Shown here piece by piece: positions 10,461 to 20,352 of a stretch of DNA of 64,000 nucleotides (within the stretch, counting starts at the first letter, position 1; each line of letters opens with the position of its first letter). The notes beneath the pieces were generated by a model. The model ran no database searches and was not told where the DNA came from. It saw only the letters and a list, made by a program, of their open reading frames with translations. Where the stretch lies: contig JRFF01000011.1 in the NCBI GenBank assembly GCA_000753575.1, positions 19,592 through 83,591 on the forward strand. Direction: 5' to 3'. The position numbers and the translations under genes are program-made. The stretch is from Candidatus Izimoplasma sp. HR2 (lineage in GTDB: Bacteria > Bacillota_I > Bacilli_A > Izemoplasmatales > Izemoplasmataceae).

Positions 10461-12230
10461 ATGAGTGCAGATAACTTAGATAAAAGACTTCATACAATGA
10501 CAGATATGGATATCATTAAAAGATTATTAGGTTATGCAGTTCCGTATATTCCGAAATTTATTTTCACATTAGGATTAATGATATTTAGTGTATTAGCTGG
10601 ATTATTAGAACCTTATTTAACAGGTAAAAGTATCGATTTAATTAACGAGGATGTAATTGATTTACAAGTGTTATATATGTATTTAGGTGTATTTGTAGTA
10701 GCTATTTTAGTTGGTAATATTCTAAATTATGCACAAACACTTATTTTACAAAAAACTGGACAAGCTATCATCTATAATATTCGTGAAGAGATATTTACAC
10801 ATCTTGAATATCATGATGTATCATACTTGAATAGTACTCCTACAGGGGCTTTAGTTACTAGAGTTACAAATGATACTAATACATTAAGTGAAATGTATAC
10901 TAGTGTAATAGTTAGTGTATTTAGAAATGTAATAATGGTAGTATTAATAATTGTTGCAATGTTATTTATTAATGTACAATTAACGTTATTAATCTTAATT
11001 GTAGTTCCATTTATTATATTCTTTTCATTCTTGTTTAGAAGATATTCTAGAAAAGCTTATAGAGCTGTAAGAGCAAACTTATCAAAAGTAAATGCATTCC
11101 TTGCTGAGCATTTATCGGGAATGAAAATTATTCAAATTTTCAATCAAGAAGCTGAAAAATTTAATGAATTTGATTTAAGAAATAGTAAATTAAAAAGATC
11201 ATATTATCGTCAAATATTTGTATTTGGATTATATCGACCTACAATGTATTTGCTATATATGATTGCATTAGTAATAGTGTTCTACTTTGGTGGTATTAGT
11301 GTTATAGAAGGTATTATTACTATTGGTGTTTTAATTACATTTCAAAGTTATATTGGTAGATTCTTCGAACCTATCCAACAGTTAGCTGAGCAGTTTAATG
11401 TATTACAATCAGCTTTTGCTTCGGCAGAGAGATTGTTTGGTATTTTAGATAATAAACCACAAATTTCTAATATTGAAAACTCAATTGATTTAAAAGAAAT
11501 GAAGGGGGATATTGAATTTAAAAATGTTTGGTTTGCCTATAATAATGAAGATTGGATTTTAAAGGATGTATCATTTAAAGTTAAAGAAAAAGAATCAGTA
11601 GCATTTATAGGAGCAACAGGTGCTGGTAAAACTACTATTCTTAGATTAATTACTAGAAATTATGATATCCAAAAAGGTCAAATATTTATTGATGGAATTG
11701 ATATTAAAACTGTTTCAAAAGAGACATTAAGAAAATTTATTGGAGTTATGCTTCAAGATGTATTTATGTTTAGTGGAACAATTGAATCAAACATCAAACT
11801 TAGAGATGAATCAATAAGTGATGAAAAAATGATTCAAGCATGTAAATATGTTAATGCAGATACATTTATTAATAAATTAAAACAAGGGTATAGTGAAGCA
11901 GTAAAAGAAAGAGGAATTAACTTTAGTACAGGACAACGTCAATTATTATCGTTTGCTAGAACTTTAGTTCATGACCCTAAGGTAATGATTTTAGATGAAG
12001 CAACTAGTAATATCGATACTGAGACAGAACAATTAATTCAAGACTCTTTAGAAAAAATGATGAGTATTGGAACAATGTTAATTGTTGCACATAGATTATC
12101 TACTATTCAACACGTTGATAATATTATTGTCTTTAGTAAAGGTGAGATTATAGAACAAGGCAATCACCAAGATTTACTTAGAAATAAACAACATTATTAC
12201 GATCTTTATAGGTTACAGTATCAAGATTAA
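10461..12230 (+). CDS. ABC exporter (TMD-NBD), heterodimer half 2
   Basis: Walker A GATGAGKTT, FSTGQRQL, ILDEATSNID. Confidence 0.9.
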   Translation: MSADNLDKRLHTMTDMDIIKRLLGYAVPYIPKFIFTLGLMIFSVLAGLLEPYLTGKSIDLINEDVIDLQVLYMYLGVFVVAILVGNILNYAQTLILQKTGQAIIYNIREEIFTHLEYHDVSYLNSTPTGALVTRVTNDTNTLSEMYTSVIVSVFRNVIMVVLIIVAMLFINVQLTLLILIVVPFIIFFSFLFRRYSRKAYRAVRANLSKVNAFLAEHLSGMKIIQIFNQEAEKFNEFDLRNSKLKRSYYRQIFVFGLYRPTMYLLYMIALVIVFYFGGISVIEGIITIGVLITFQSYIGRFFEPIQQLAEQFNVLQSAFASAERLFGILDNKPQISNIENSIDLKEMKGDIEFKNVWFAYNNEDWILKDVSFKVKEKESVAFIGATGAGKTTILRLITRNYDIQKGQIFIDGIDIKTVSKETLRKFIGVMLQDVFMFSGTIESNIKLRDESISDEKMIQACKYVNADTFINKLKQGYSEAVKERGINFSTGQRQLLSFARTLVHDPKVMILDEATSNIDTETEQLIQDSLEKMMSIGTMLIVAHRLSTIQHVDNIIVFSKGEIIEQGNHQDLLRNKQHYYDLYRLQYQD

Positions 12231-12233
12231 AAA

Positions 12234-12258
12234 AAACGACACTTCCAAAGTGTCGTTT
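12234..12258. terminator. Terminator hairpin between convergent genes
   Basis: AAACGACACTTccaAAGTGTCGTTT. Confidence 0.65.
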
Positions 12259-12279
12259 AGCAAATATATAGTATTGTTA

Positions 12280-12612
12280 TTACCAGTTGAGAAGTTCAAC
12301 ATCCTTTTTTGTAACCTTTTTTTCAGAATTGAAAGAAACAAATTTACTGCCCTGTCTTTCCAGTAAACCTAAAGAATCAATTTTTATTTGATGATATAAT
12401 TGTGCTTGAATCAGAAAGGATTTCCTTCCCTTCTTTGTCATAAAAAATACCTGATATTGAGTAGTCTTTTTCTTGTTATTACCACCGATACTATCATATA
12501 TTCCAAATTTCATTCTTGTGATATTCACACCATCACTTGGTTTATTTGTACTCAATATAACTTTCTTTTCAATTACGATTGCTTTCTCAGTTTTTATTTT
12601 TGATTTAAACAC
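12280..12612 (-). CDS. Hypothetical protein (possibly DUF2500-like)
   Basis: Minus-strand ORF; its 5' end is followed by RBS-like AGGGGTGG; competing + ORF 12400-12603 less plausible. Confidence 0.45.
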   Translation of the reverse strand: MFKSKIKTEKAIVIEKKVILSTNKPSDGVNITRMKFGIYDSIGGNNKKKTTQYQVFFMTKKGRKSFLIQAQLYHQIKIDSLGLLERQGSKFVSFNSEKKVTKKDVELLNW

Positions 12613-12839
12613 TTAACCACCCCTTAACTATGACTGATTATATCATAGTTTTATTCGCGGGATTAGAGAAAGTAGTGTTATATGTAAATAAAGTGAAATA
12701 GAAATATAGTATTTGTGAATATAAAACCATGAAGAATAGGAATATTTTGAATATTACAGATTTAATATTTAACGATTTAATGCAAAATAATATGCTTATA
12801 GAAGTAAAATAGATATAATAATTATGAGAGGTGAAAGAT

Positions 12840-13664
12840 ATGAAAAATGTAAAATTAAATAATGGAATAGAAATGCCGATAGTAGGACTTGGAACATTTA
12901 GAAGTAAAAGTGAAGATGTATATAATGCTGTACTAGATGCTTTTGAAGCAGGATATCGTCACATTGATACTGCGATGATTTATGGTAATGAAGAAGCAAT
13001 TGGTAAAGCTATTAAAGATTCTAAAATACCTAGAGAAGAATTATTTATTACAACTAAATTATGGAATAGTGATCAAGGTTATGAAAGTGCAAAAGAAGCT
13101 TTTAATTTATCACTTAAGAAATTAGATTTAGAATATGTAGATTTATATTTAATTCATTGGTTTAAAGGTTATGAGTTAGCTCTTGATTCATATAGAGCAA
13201 TGGAAGAATTATATAATGAAGGTAAGATAAAAGCACTTGGTGTAAGTAACTTTAATGTTCACCATATTATGAAAATATTAGAACATTGCACAGTACCACC
13301 TACAGTAAACCAAGTAGAAACACATATTGCTCTTCAAAATGTATTTTTACAAGAATATTGTGAAAGTGTTGGAGTTAAATTAGAAGCTTATGCACCTTTG
13401 ATGAGTCAACATATTAATGATTTATTAACTAATGAAACTATGATTGAAATAGCAAAAAAATATAATAAATCAGTACCTCAAATAGCTATTAAATGGTTAG
13501 TTACTAGAGGAGTAATTGTAATCCCTAAATCAATTAATAAAAATAGAATAGTTGAAAATTTTGATATCTTTGATTTTGAATTAAATGAAGAAGATATGGT
13601 TAACATTAAAAAATTAAATCAAGCTAGAAAGTTTTTCCCTGAGTTTGATAACGTACCGTTTTAA
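12840..13664 (+). CDS. Aldo/keto reductase
   Basis: 'GYRHIDTAMIYGNEEAIGKAI', 'VDLYLIHW', 'GVSNF' motifs; ATG at 12840 preferred over the tracked GTG. Confidence 0.92.
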   Translation: MKNVKLNNGIEMPIVGLGTFRSKSEDVYNAVLDAFEAGYRHIDTAMIYGNEEAIGKAIKDSKIPREELFITTKLWNSDQGYESAKEAFNLSLKKLDLEYVDLYLIHWFKGYELALDSYRAMEELYNEGKIKALGVSNFNVHHIMKILEHCTVPPTVNQVETHIALQNVFLQEYCESVGVKLEAYAPLMSQHINDLLTNETMIEIAKKYNKSVPQIAIKWLVTRGVIVIPKSINKNRIVENFDIFDFELNEEDMVNIKKLNQARKFFPEFDNVPF

Positions 13665-14629
13665 TGATTAGATTTGGAATAGTAGGAGCAGGAGTAATTG
13701 CACATACATTTGCGAAAGATATAAAACTTGTGGAAGGTGCAGTCCTTGTAGCTATTGCTTCTAGAAATATTAATAAAGCAAATGATTTTAGGGAAGAATA
13801 CAATTTAGACCTAGCATTTGGTAGTTATGAAGAAATGGCTTTAAGTAACTCAATTGATGCGGTATATATCGCAACTCCTCATAACTTTCATAAAGATCAA
13901 TCTATTTTATTCATGAATAATAGTAAACACGTTTTATGTGAAAAACCAATCTCAGTAAACAGTGTTGAATTAGAAGAAATGATTAAAAATGCTAAAAAGA
14001 ACAAAGTATTACTAATGGAAGCAATGTGGACTAGATATTTACCTTCATTTCAAAAGGTAAAAGAAGTAGTTGAATCTAATGTTTTAGGTAAGTTTAAAAA
14101 GGCATATCTTGAACTTGGATGGAGCTTAATTAATGATTACTCAGTTGATAAAAGATTATTAAATATGGATTTAGCTGGTGGTAGTATTCTAGATATTGGA
14201 GTTTATCCTATTGCTTGTTTTAGATATATTAATAAACAAGACATAAGTAAGTTTAATGCAAGCGCTAGTTTTCATAATACAGGTGTTGATACTGAGTGTA
14301 TTATAGATTTAGAGTTTAATGATGGATCAAGAGCTAAATTAAAATCTAGTATTAAAGAAACATTAATGAAAGATGCTATATTTGAATTTGATAACGGAAA
14401 AATTATCATGAATAGATTCCACAGTTCAGAGAGTATATATATTAATGGTGAACACTTTAATTTGCCATTTAAAGGGTTAGGATTCGTTCATGAAATTGAA
14501 AGTTTTGTGGATACAATTAATAAAGGATTACTTGAAGATCCAATTATGACATATTCTGAATCAAGAGATATTATGAAGATAATGGATATGGCTAGAAATG
14601 AAATCGGACTTAAATATCCGTTTGAATAA
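13664..14629 (+). CDS. Gfo/Idh/MocA family oxidoreductase
   Basis: Rossmann 'GIVGAGVIAHTFAKDI', 'IATPHNFHKDQS', 'HVLCEKPISV'. Confidence 0.92.
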   Translation: MIRFGIVGAGVIAHTFAKDIKLVEGAVLVAIASRNINKANDFREEYNLDLAFGSYEEMALSNSIDAVYIATPHNFHKDQSILFMNNSKHVLCEKPISVNSVELEEMIKNAKKNKVLLMEAMWTRYLPSFQKVKEVVESNVLGKFKKAYLELGWSLINDYSVDKRLLNMDLAGGSILDIGVYPIACFRYINKQDISKFNASASFHNTGVDTECIIDLEFNDGSRAKLKSSIKETLMKDAIFEFDNGKIIMNRFHSSESIYINGEHFNLPFKGLGFVHEIESFVDTINKGLLEDPIMTYSESRDIMKIMDMARNEIGLKYPFE

Positions 14630-14633
14630 ATAA

Positions 14634-14662
14634 AAAAAGACATTTTCAAAATGTCTTTTTTA
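14634..14662. terminator. Bidirectional terminator
   Basis: AAAAAAAGACATTTTCAAAATGTCTTTTTT between convergent genes. Confidence 0.75.
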
Positions 14663-14667
14663 TTTGT

Positions 14668-15621
14668 TTAATAATCAATACTTGCTAAGTTGTTTCTTAA
14701 AATTGTTGCAGAGTTTTTAAGTTTTATTGTTTCATCAGCATTTAAATTTAATCTAACAATGTGATGAACTCCATCTCTATTTAAGACAGCAGGTAGTCCA
14801 ATATATATATCAGTTTCACAGTCATACTCACCACTATTTAATACAGAAATAGGTATAATACTGTTTTCATTATTAAAGATAGCAGAAGTTATTCTTACAA
14901 GTGCCATTCCAATTCCCCAGTATGTTGCTTTTTTTCTTTTAATAATTTCATAAGCTGCATCTTTTACTTTAACGTATATTTTATCTAAATCGTTAAAACT
15001 TATTTCATCCATTGTATTAATTACGTCACTAATTGATTTAGCACCAACGTTAGCACTAGACCAACAAACAAATTCACTATCACCATGTTCACCTAAGATA
15101 TAAGCATGAACATTCCTAGTATCTATATTTATTATTCTAGAAACTTCATATCTAAGTCTAGCTGTATCAAGTGATGTACCACTACCTATTACTCTTGATT
15201 TATCTAATCCTGACTCTTTCCAAGCAACATATGCTAAAATATCAACTGGATTAGATGCTACAAGTAATATACCATCAAAACCTGATGCCATAATCTCTTT
15301 AACAACACTTTTAACAATTCCAGCATTTCTATTTAATAGGTGAGTCCTAGTTTCACCTTCTTTTTGATTAACACCAGCTGTTATTACAACTAATCCAGCA
15401 TCTTTACATTCAGAGTAGTCTCCTGCTCTAATATTCATTTTCCTAGGAGCGAATGCAAGACCATGATTTAAGTCCATTGCTTCACCTTCAGCTTTATCAT
15501 GGTTAATATCGATAAGAACTAATTCTTCAACCGTACCTTGATTAACCAAAGCATAAGCATAACTCATTCCTACAAACCCTGTTCCTACTATTACAACTTT
15601 ACTATTTTGCATAAGCATCAC
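14668..15621 (-). CDS. ldh: L-lactate dehydrogenase
   Basis: 'VVIVGTGFVGMSYAYALVNQG', 'VASNPVDILAYVAWKESG', 'GEHGDSE'. Confidence 0.93.
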   Translation of the reverse strand: MMLMQNSKVVIVGTGFVGMSYAYALVNQGTVEELVLIDINHDKAEGEAMDLNHGLAFAPRKMNIRAGDYSECKDAGLVVITAGVNQKEGETRTHLLNRNAGIVKSVVKEIMASGFDGILLVASNPVDILAYVAWKESGLDKSRVIGSGTSLDTARLRYEVSRIINIDTRNVHAYILGEHGDSEFVCWSSANVGAKSISDVINTMDEISFNDLDKIYVKVKDAAYEIIKRKKATYWGIGMALVRITSAIFNNENSIIPISVLNSGEYDCETDIYIGLPAVLNRDGVHHIVRLNLNADETIKLKNSATILRNNLASIDY

Positions 15622-15837
15622 CTCAATTTCATCTTAACAAACTTTTTATAATAATTCTAATTATACACTCATAATATATAGTGATTTAACAAGTAAGTGT
15701 TTTCATTAAAAAATAAACTAAAATACAAAAACTTTCACAAGATTTTCATAACATCTTCATTAGATTAACATATCTTTTTTGTATACTAAAAGTGTATTAA
15801 AATTCATGACTCCCTTCTAATATTGTATAAATTACAT

Positions 15838-15863
15838 AAAGCCCCTCCCCCAAGGGGCTTTTT
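15838..15863 (+). terminator. Orphan intrinsic terminator
   Basis: AAAGCCCCTcccccaAGGGGCTTTTT with no + strand CDS upstream. Confidence 0.65.
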
Positions 15864-15876
15864 GTTTGTTTTGTGC

Positions 15877-15926
15877 TTGACTTATGACAAATCGTCATAT
15901 AAAATTAAACTATGACAAATCGTCAT
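15877..15926 (+). promoter_or_regulatory. tetR promoter with two identical TetR-type operators
   Basis: TTGACT (15877), TAAAAT (15900, 17-nt spacer); ATGACAAATCGTCAT at 15884-15898 and again at 15912-15926. Confidence 0.75.
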
Positions 15927-15940
15927 TAGGAGGAAAGAAA

Positions 15941-16564
15941 ATGCCGAAGGATACATTTTTTAATTTAGTAGAAGAAAAAAGACTGAAGATTATAAAAGCA
16001 GCTAAGGCTGAGTTTTTAGATAATCCTTTAAGAAAAGCAAGAGTTTCTAATATAGTGACTGTGGCTGGTATACCTAGAGGAAGTTTCTATCAGTATTTTG
16101 AAGATTTAGATGACCTTTACTACTTCATAGTAGAAGAGGTTTTTGCTGAAATATTTAATGCAGGATATGTTTATAGCGAAATGACAGATGATCTTTTTGA
16201 ATTTGTAAAAATATCATTTGATTTTGATTATAGAGGATTTAAAAAAGAATCTAGACATAAATACATGACAAATGTTTTTCAAAGTATAGCTGGCAATGTA
16301 GAATACCTTGAGCAATTCAATGTTAAGAGAATTAAATATATAGAAGAAATATTGGATAGATTAGATTTATCAAATATAAAATACACGAAAAGAGAAGACC
16401 ACGTTAAAATGTATCAAATGATACAGGATTTGAAAATATCTACTATTAAGAAAACGTTAGTAAATAATTTAACTAAAGAAGAAGCATTTACTGAATTTGA
16501 ATGGTATTTAGATATCCTAAAAAACGGACTTCTAAAGGAGGAACAATATGGGGAACCTAAATAG
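15941..16564 (+). CDS. TetR family transcriptional regulator
   Basis: N-terminal HTH 'ARVSNIVTVAGIPRGSFYQYFEDLDDLYYFI'; ATG 15941 with AGGAGG SD (tracked start lies in the operator). Confidence 0.88.
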   Translation: MPKDTFFNLVEEKRLKIIKAAKAEFLDNPLRKARVSNIVTVAGIPRGSFYQYFEDLDDLYYFIVEEVFAEIFNAGYVYSEMTDDLFEFVKISFDFDYRGFKKESRHKYMTNVFQSIAGNVEYLEQFNVKRIKYIEEILDRLDLSNIKYTKREDHVKMYQMIQDLKISTIKKTLVNNLTKEEAFTEFEWYLDILKNGLLKEEQYGEPK

Positions 16565-18329
16565 ATTACTAAAATATACAGGGAAGTATTATCAGAATAT
16601 AATTGTATCATTAACAGCGATGTTAGTGCAGGTTTGGGCAGGATTTAAAATTCCATTATTAATGAAAGATATAATTGATGAAGCTATACCAAATAAAGAT
16701 TATGATGATTTATTAAGGACAACTATTTTAATGGTTGCAGTTGCATTATTTGGTCTTGGAGCAGGATTATTAAATAATTATAATTCACAAAAAGTATCAC
16801 AATTTGCAAGTGCAGATTTAAGATTAGATTTATTTAAAAAGATTCAATCTTTATCTTTTACAAATATAGATAAATTTAAAACTAGTAGGTTAATTACATC
16901 ATCTACTAATGATATAGTAAGAATCCAACAATTTTATCAAATGCTTCTTAGAATTATAGTAAGAGCACCATTAATGATTGGGTTTGGATTGTTTATGGCA
17001 ATATCTTTGAATAAAGATTTGTCTAATATTTTTTATGTATCAATGCCGATTTTGGTAATTGCGATTATTATCATTATGATTATTGCATTTCCAAAGTTTA
17101 CTAAAGTACAAAAAACTGTTGATGAATTAAATAAAACAGTATTAGAAACTGCGAATGCGCCTAGAGTTATTAAATCATTTGTTTCAATAAAACATGAGAA
17201 TGATAAATTTGAAGCAGCAAATGAACTTTTTAGAAAAACTAATACTGCAGCTGAGAAAGTAATGACTTTTGCTGATCCTATTATTATGTTTATCTTTAAT
17301 GCAAGTTTAGCAGGGTTAATCTATTTAAGTGCTTACTATTTAGACTTAGGTACTTTCCCATTAATGACTAACGATAGTGGAGATTTGATACCAAAAGTTG
17401 GGGAGATAATTGCATTTAGTAATTTTAGTATGCAAATACTATTTGGATTAATGATGTTTGCAATGATGATGATTTTTATATCACGAGCAAGTGTTAGTGC
17501 AAAAAGAATTATGGAAATATTTAATGAGGAAGTTGATTTAACGAATAAAGATAATGCTTTAAAAGATATTACTATAACAGGAAATATTGAGTTTAGAAAT
17601 GTTAGTTTTAATTATGGTGAAGAAGGATTAAATGTATTGGAAAAAATTAATTTTAAAATTAAAAGTGGAGAAACTATTGGAATAATCGGTTCAACTGGTA
17701 GTGGTAAAACTTCATTAATTAATTTAATTCCTAGATTATATGATGTTTCTGATGGATCTGTTTCCTTAGATGGTGAAGATGTTAGGAATTTTGATTTAGA
17801 AACTTTAAGATCGCAAATAAGCGTTGTTACTCAAACAGCGACTGTATTTAGTGGATCTATTGGTACAAATATTGCACAAGGTAAAAAAGATGCTGATATG
17901 GCTGATTATAAAGAAGCTGCTAAGAATGCATCTGCATTAGGATTTATTGAAGATTATGATGATTTCTTTAATCATCAAATTCAACAAAAAGGTTCTAATT
18001 TAAGTGGTGGAGAAAAACAAAGGTTATCTTTAAGTAGAGCGTTTATTAGAAAACCTAAGATTTTAATTTTAGATGATTCTACTAGTGCAGTTGATGCTAA
18101 GAGTGAAGAATCTATATTAAAGGCTATTAATAAATTATCAAAAAATATGACTACTTTAGTTATTAGTCAAAAAATATCTACAATTAAAGATATGGACAAA
18201 ATTATTGTCTTAGATACTCTTGGAAGACTTGATGGATTTAATAGTCATGAAGAGTTACTTAAAACGAGCAAGGTGTATGCTGAAATTGCACTCTCTCAAG
18301 TTGGTAATGGGGGTGACTTTGATGAATAA
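16548..18329 (+). CDS. ABC exporter (TMD-NBD), heterodimer half 1
   Basis: GSTGSGKTS, LSGGEKQRLSLSRA. Confidence 0.9.
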   Translation: MGNLNRLLKYTGKYYQNIIVSLTAMLVQVWAGFKIPLLMKDIIDEAIPNKDYDDLLRTTILMVAVALFGLGAGLLNNYNSQKVSQFASADLRLDLFKKIQSLSFTNIDKFKTSRLITSSTNDIVRIQQFYQMLLRIIVRAPLMIGFGLFMAISLNKDLSNIFYVSMPILVIAIIIIMIIAFPKFTKVQKTVDELNKTVLETANAPRVIKSFVSIKHENDKFEAANELFRKTNTAAEKVMTFADPIIMFIFNASLAGLIYLSAYYLDLGTFPLMTNDSGDLIPKVGEIIAFSNFSMQILFGLMMFAMMMIFISRASVSAKRIMEIFNEEVDLTNKDNALKDITITGNIEFRNVSFNYGEEGLNVLEKINFKIKSGETIGIIGSTGSGKTSLINLIPRLYDVSDGSVSLDGEDVRNFDLETLRSQISVVTQTATVFSGSIGTNIAQGKKDADMADYKEAAKNASALGFIEDYDDFFNHQIQQKGSNLSGGEKQRLSLSRAFIRKPKILILDDSTSAVDAKSEESILKAINKLSKNMTTLVISQKISTIKDMDKIIVLDTLGRLDGFNSHEELLKTSKVYAEIALSQVGNGGDFDE

Positions 18330-20298
18330 ACAAGAAAAAATGAAAATGAAGAAACAAGAAATGATGAAAAACATGAAGAAACCTGTTGATCCATTTAAAG
18401 AATATGATCATAAGAATAATGTGTTAGACAAAATTAAAATCAAGAAAAGAAATGAAGCAACAAAAGATTATTCAAAAGAAATGAATAAAACACAAGGTAG
18501 ATCTAGAGGTCCTGGTAGAACTATGTATCTTGGTGGTAAAGCAAGTGATACAAGAGGGACAGCTTTAAGAATTTGGAGATATTTAGGAAAATACCAAGCA
18601 GGATTAATTGTTGTTATTATTGGTGTAATTTTGACAAGTGCACTTGGTGCATTAATTCCATGGCTATTTGCAAAAGCCATTGATGATTATATTTTACTAT
18701 CTGATTTTAGTGGTGCTGTTAATATTGCAATGATTTTAGTATTTATTGCATTGTTTACTAGTATAGTTAGATTTATAGCTAGATATACAATGGCAATTAT
18801 TTCTCAAAGAACTGTTAAGAAGATAAGGAAAGATGCTTTTGATAAATTACAAAAGCTTTCTGTTAATTATTATGATACAAATCAAGCAGGAGATATTGTT
18901 TCAAGAATTACTAATGATGTTGATTTAATTAGTAATAGTTTATCAACATTTACAATTGAAATGTTTGGTTCTGTTGTTACTCTTATTGTTTCGTTATTCA
19001 TGATGTTTTACGTAAACTGGGCACTAGCAATAGTAGTAATATTGTTTGTTCCTATAATGGTATTTTTCACAATGAAAGTATCAAAAGTTACTAGAAAAGG
19101 ATTTGTTGCTCAACAAAAACATTTAGGAGCATTAAATAGTATAACTGAGGAAAGTATTTCAGGATTAAAAATTATAAAATTATATTCTCAAGAATCAGAG
19201 ATTATTAACGAATATGGAAGAAAAAATGAAGAGTTAAGAAAAGCAGGTTTTAAAGCTCAAGTTTGGGCTGGAGTTATTATGCCAGTAATTAACTTTATGA
19301 ATAATTTTATCTATTTATTAATAGCAGCAATGGGTGGATTACTTGCAATATCTGGAAAAGTAGCTATTACTGTTGGAGATATCTCAGCTATTACGATGTA
19401 TGCAAGACAGTTTATTAGACCGATAGCGAACTTAGCACAGTTATTTAATTCTTTACAACAAGGACTTGCTGGTGCTGAAAGAGTATTTAGTTTAATTGAT
19501 GAAGAAGATGAGTATGTTGGAGATGGAGATGTTGAAGTAGAAAAATTTAATGGTTGTGTTCAATTTAATGATGTTACATTTGGATATGTCAAAGATAAGA
19601 TAGTCTTAAAGAACATCTCATTTGAAGCACCTGCTGGTGAGACTGTTGCGATAGTTGGACCAACAGGTAGTGGTAAAACAACTATTATTAATCTTTTAAA
19701 CCGTTTTTATGATATTAATAGTGGAAGTATTGAAATTGATAATATAAATATTAATACATATAAAAAAGATGATTTAAGAAATAAAATAGGAGTAGTTTTA
19801 CAAGATACAAATTTATTTAGTGGTACTGTTTATGAAAATATCATTTATGGAGATTTAACTGCTTCTAAAGATAAAGTAATAAATGCTGCTAAAATGGCTA
19901 ATGCGTATGACTTCATTATGAAGTTACCTCATGGTATGGATAGTGAAGTATATGAAGGTGGACAAAACTTTAGCCAAGGTGAAAGACAGTTAATCTCGAT
20001 TGCTAGAACTATATTGTCTGATCCAGATATTTTAATTCTTGATGAAGCAACGTCAAACGTTGATACTAGAACTGAGTTTAAAATTCAAGAAAGTATGAGA
20101 ACACTGATGAAGGGAAGAACCAGTTTTGTAATTGCACATAGACTTCAAACAATTAGAAATGCACATAAGATAATTGTTATTAATGATGGAATGTTAATAG
20201 AAAGTGGAACTCATCATGAGTTGTTGGAATATAAAGGATTCTATTATGATTTATATACAACTCAATTTAAAGATTTAGTAAAAGACTTAGAAGGTTAG
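18322..20298 (+). CDS. ABC exporter (TMD-NBD), heterodimer half 2
   Basis: GPTGSGKTT, FSQGERQL, ILDEATSNVD; ATG at 18322 preferred over tracked 18220. Confidence 0.9.
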   Translation: MNKQEKMKMKKQEMMKNMKKPVDPFKEYDHKNNVLDKIKIKKRNEATKDYSKEMNKTQGRSRGPGRTMYLGGKASDTRGTALRIWRYLGKYQAGLIVVIIGVILTSALGALIPWLFAKAIDDYILLSDFSGAVNIAMILVFIALFTSIVRFIARYTMAIISQRTVKKIRKDAFDKLQKLSVNYYDTNQAGDIVSRITNDVDLISNSLSTFTIEMFGSVVTLIVSLFMMFYVNWALAIVVILFVPIMVFFTMKVSKVTRKGFVAQQKHLGALNSITEESISGLKIIKLYSQESEIINEYGRKNEELRKAGFKAQVWAGVIMPVINFMNNFIYLLIAAMGGLLAISGKVAITVGDISAITMYARQFIRPIANLAQLFNSLQQGLAGAERVFSLIDEEDEYVGDGDVEVEKFNGCVQFNDVTFGYVKDKIVLKNISFEAPAGETVAIVGPTGSGKTTIINLLNRFYDINSGSIEIDNININTYKKDDLRNKIGVVLQDTNLFSGTVYENIIYGDLTASKDKVINAAKMANAYDFIMKLPHGMDSEVYEGGQNFSQGERQLISIARTILSDPDILILDEATSNVDTRTEFKIQESMRTLMKGRTSFVIAHRLQTIRNAHKIIVINDGMLIESGTHHELLEYKGFYYDLYTTQFKDLVKDLEG

Positions 20299-20304
20299 GA
20301 TAAT

Positions 20305-20352
20305 TATACAAAAAATGATAATCACATACTTGTGATTATCATTTTTTGTATA
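20305..20352. terminator. 22-bp perfect inverted repeat, bidirectional terminator between convergent genes
   Basis: TATACAAAAAATGATAATCACA-tact-TGTGATTATCATTTTTTGTATA. Confidence 0.8.

Noticed and set aside
12400-12603. Plus-strand 67-aa ORF
   Set aside because: Overlaps the more plausible minus-strand ORF 12280-12612; atypical Cys/His/Phe-rich composition and no clear SD
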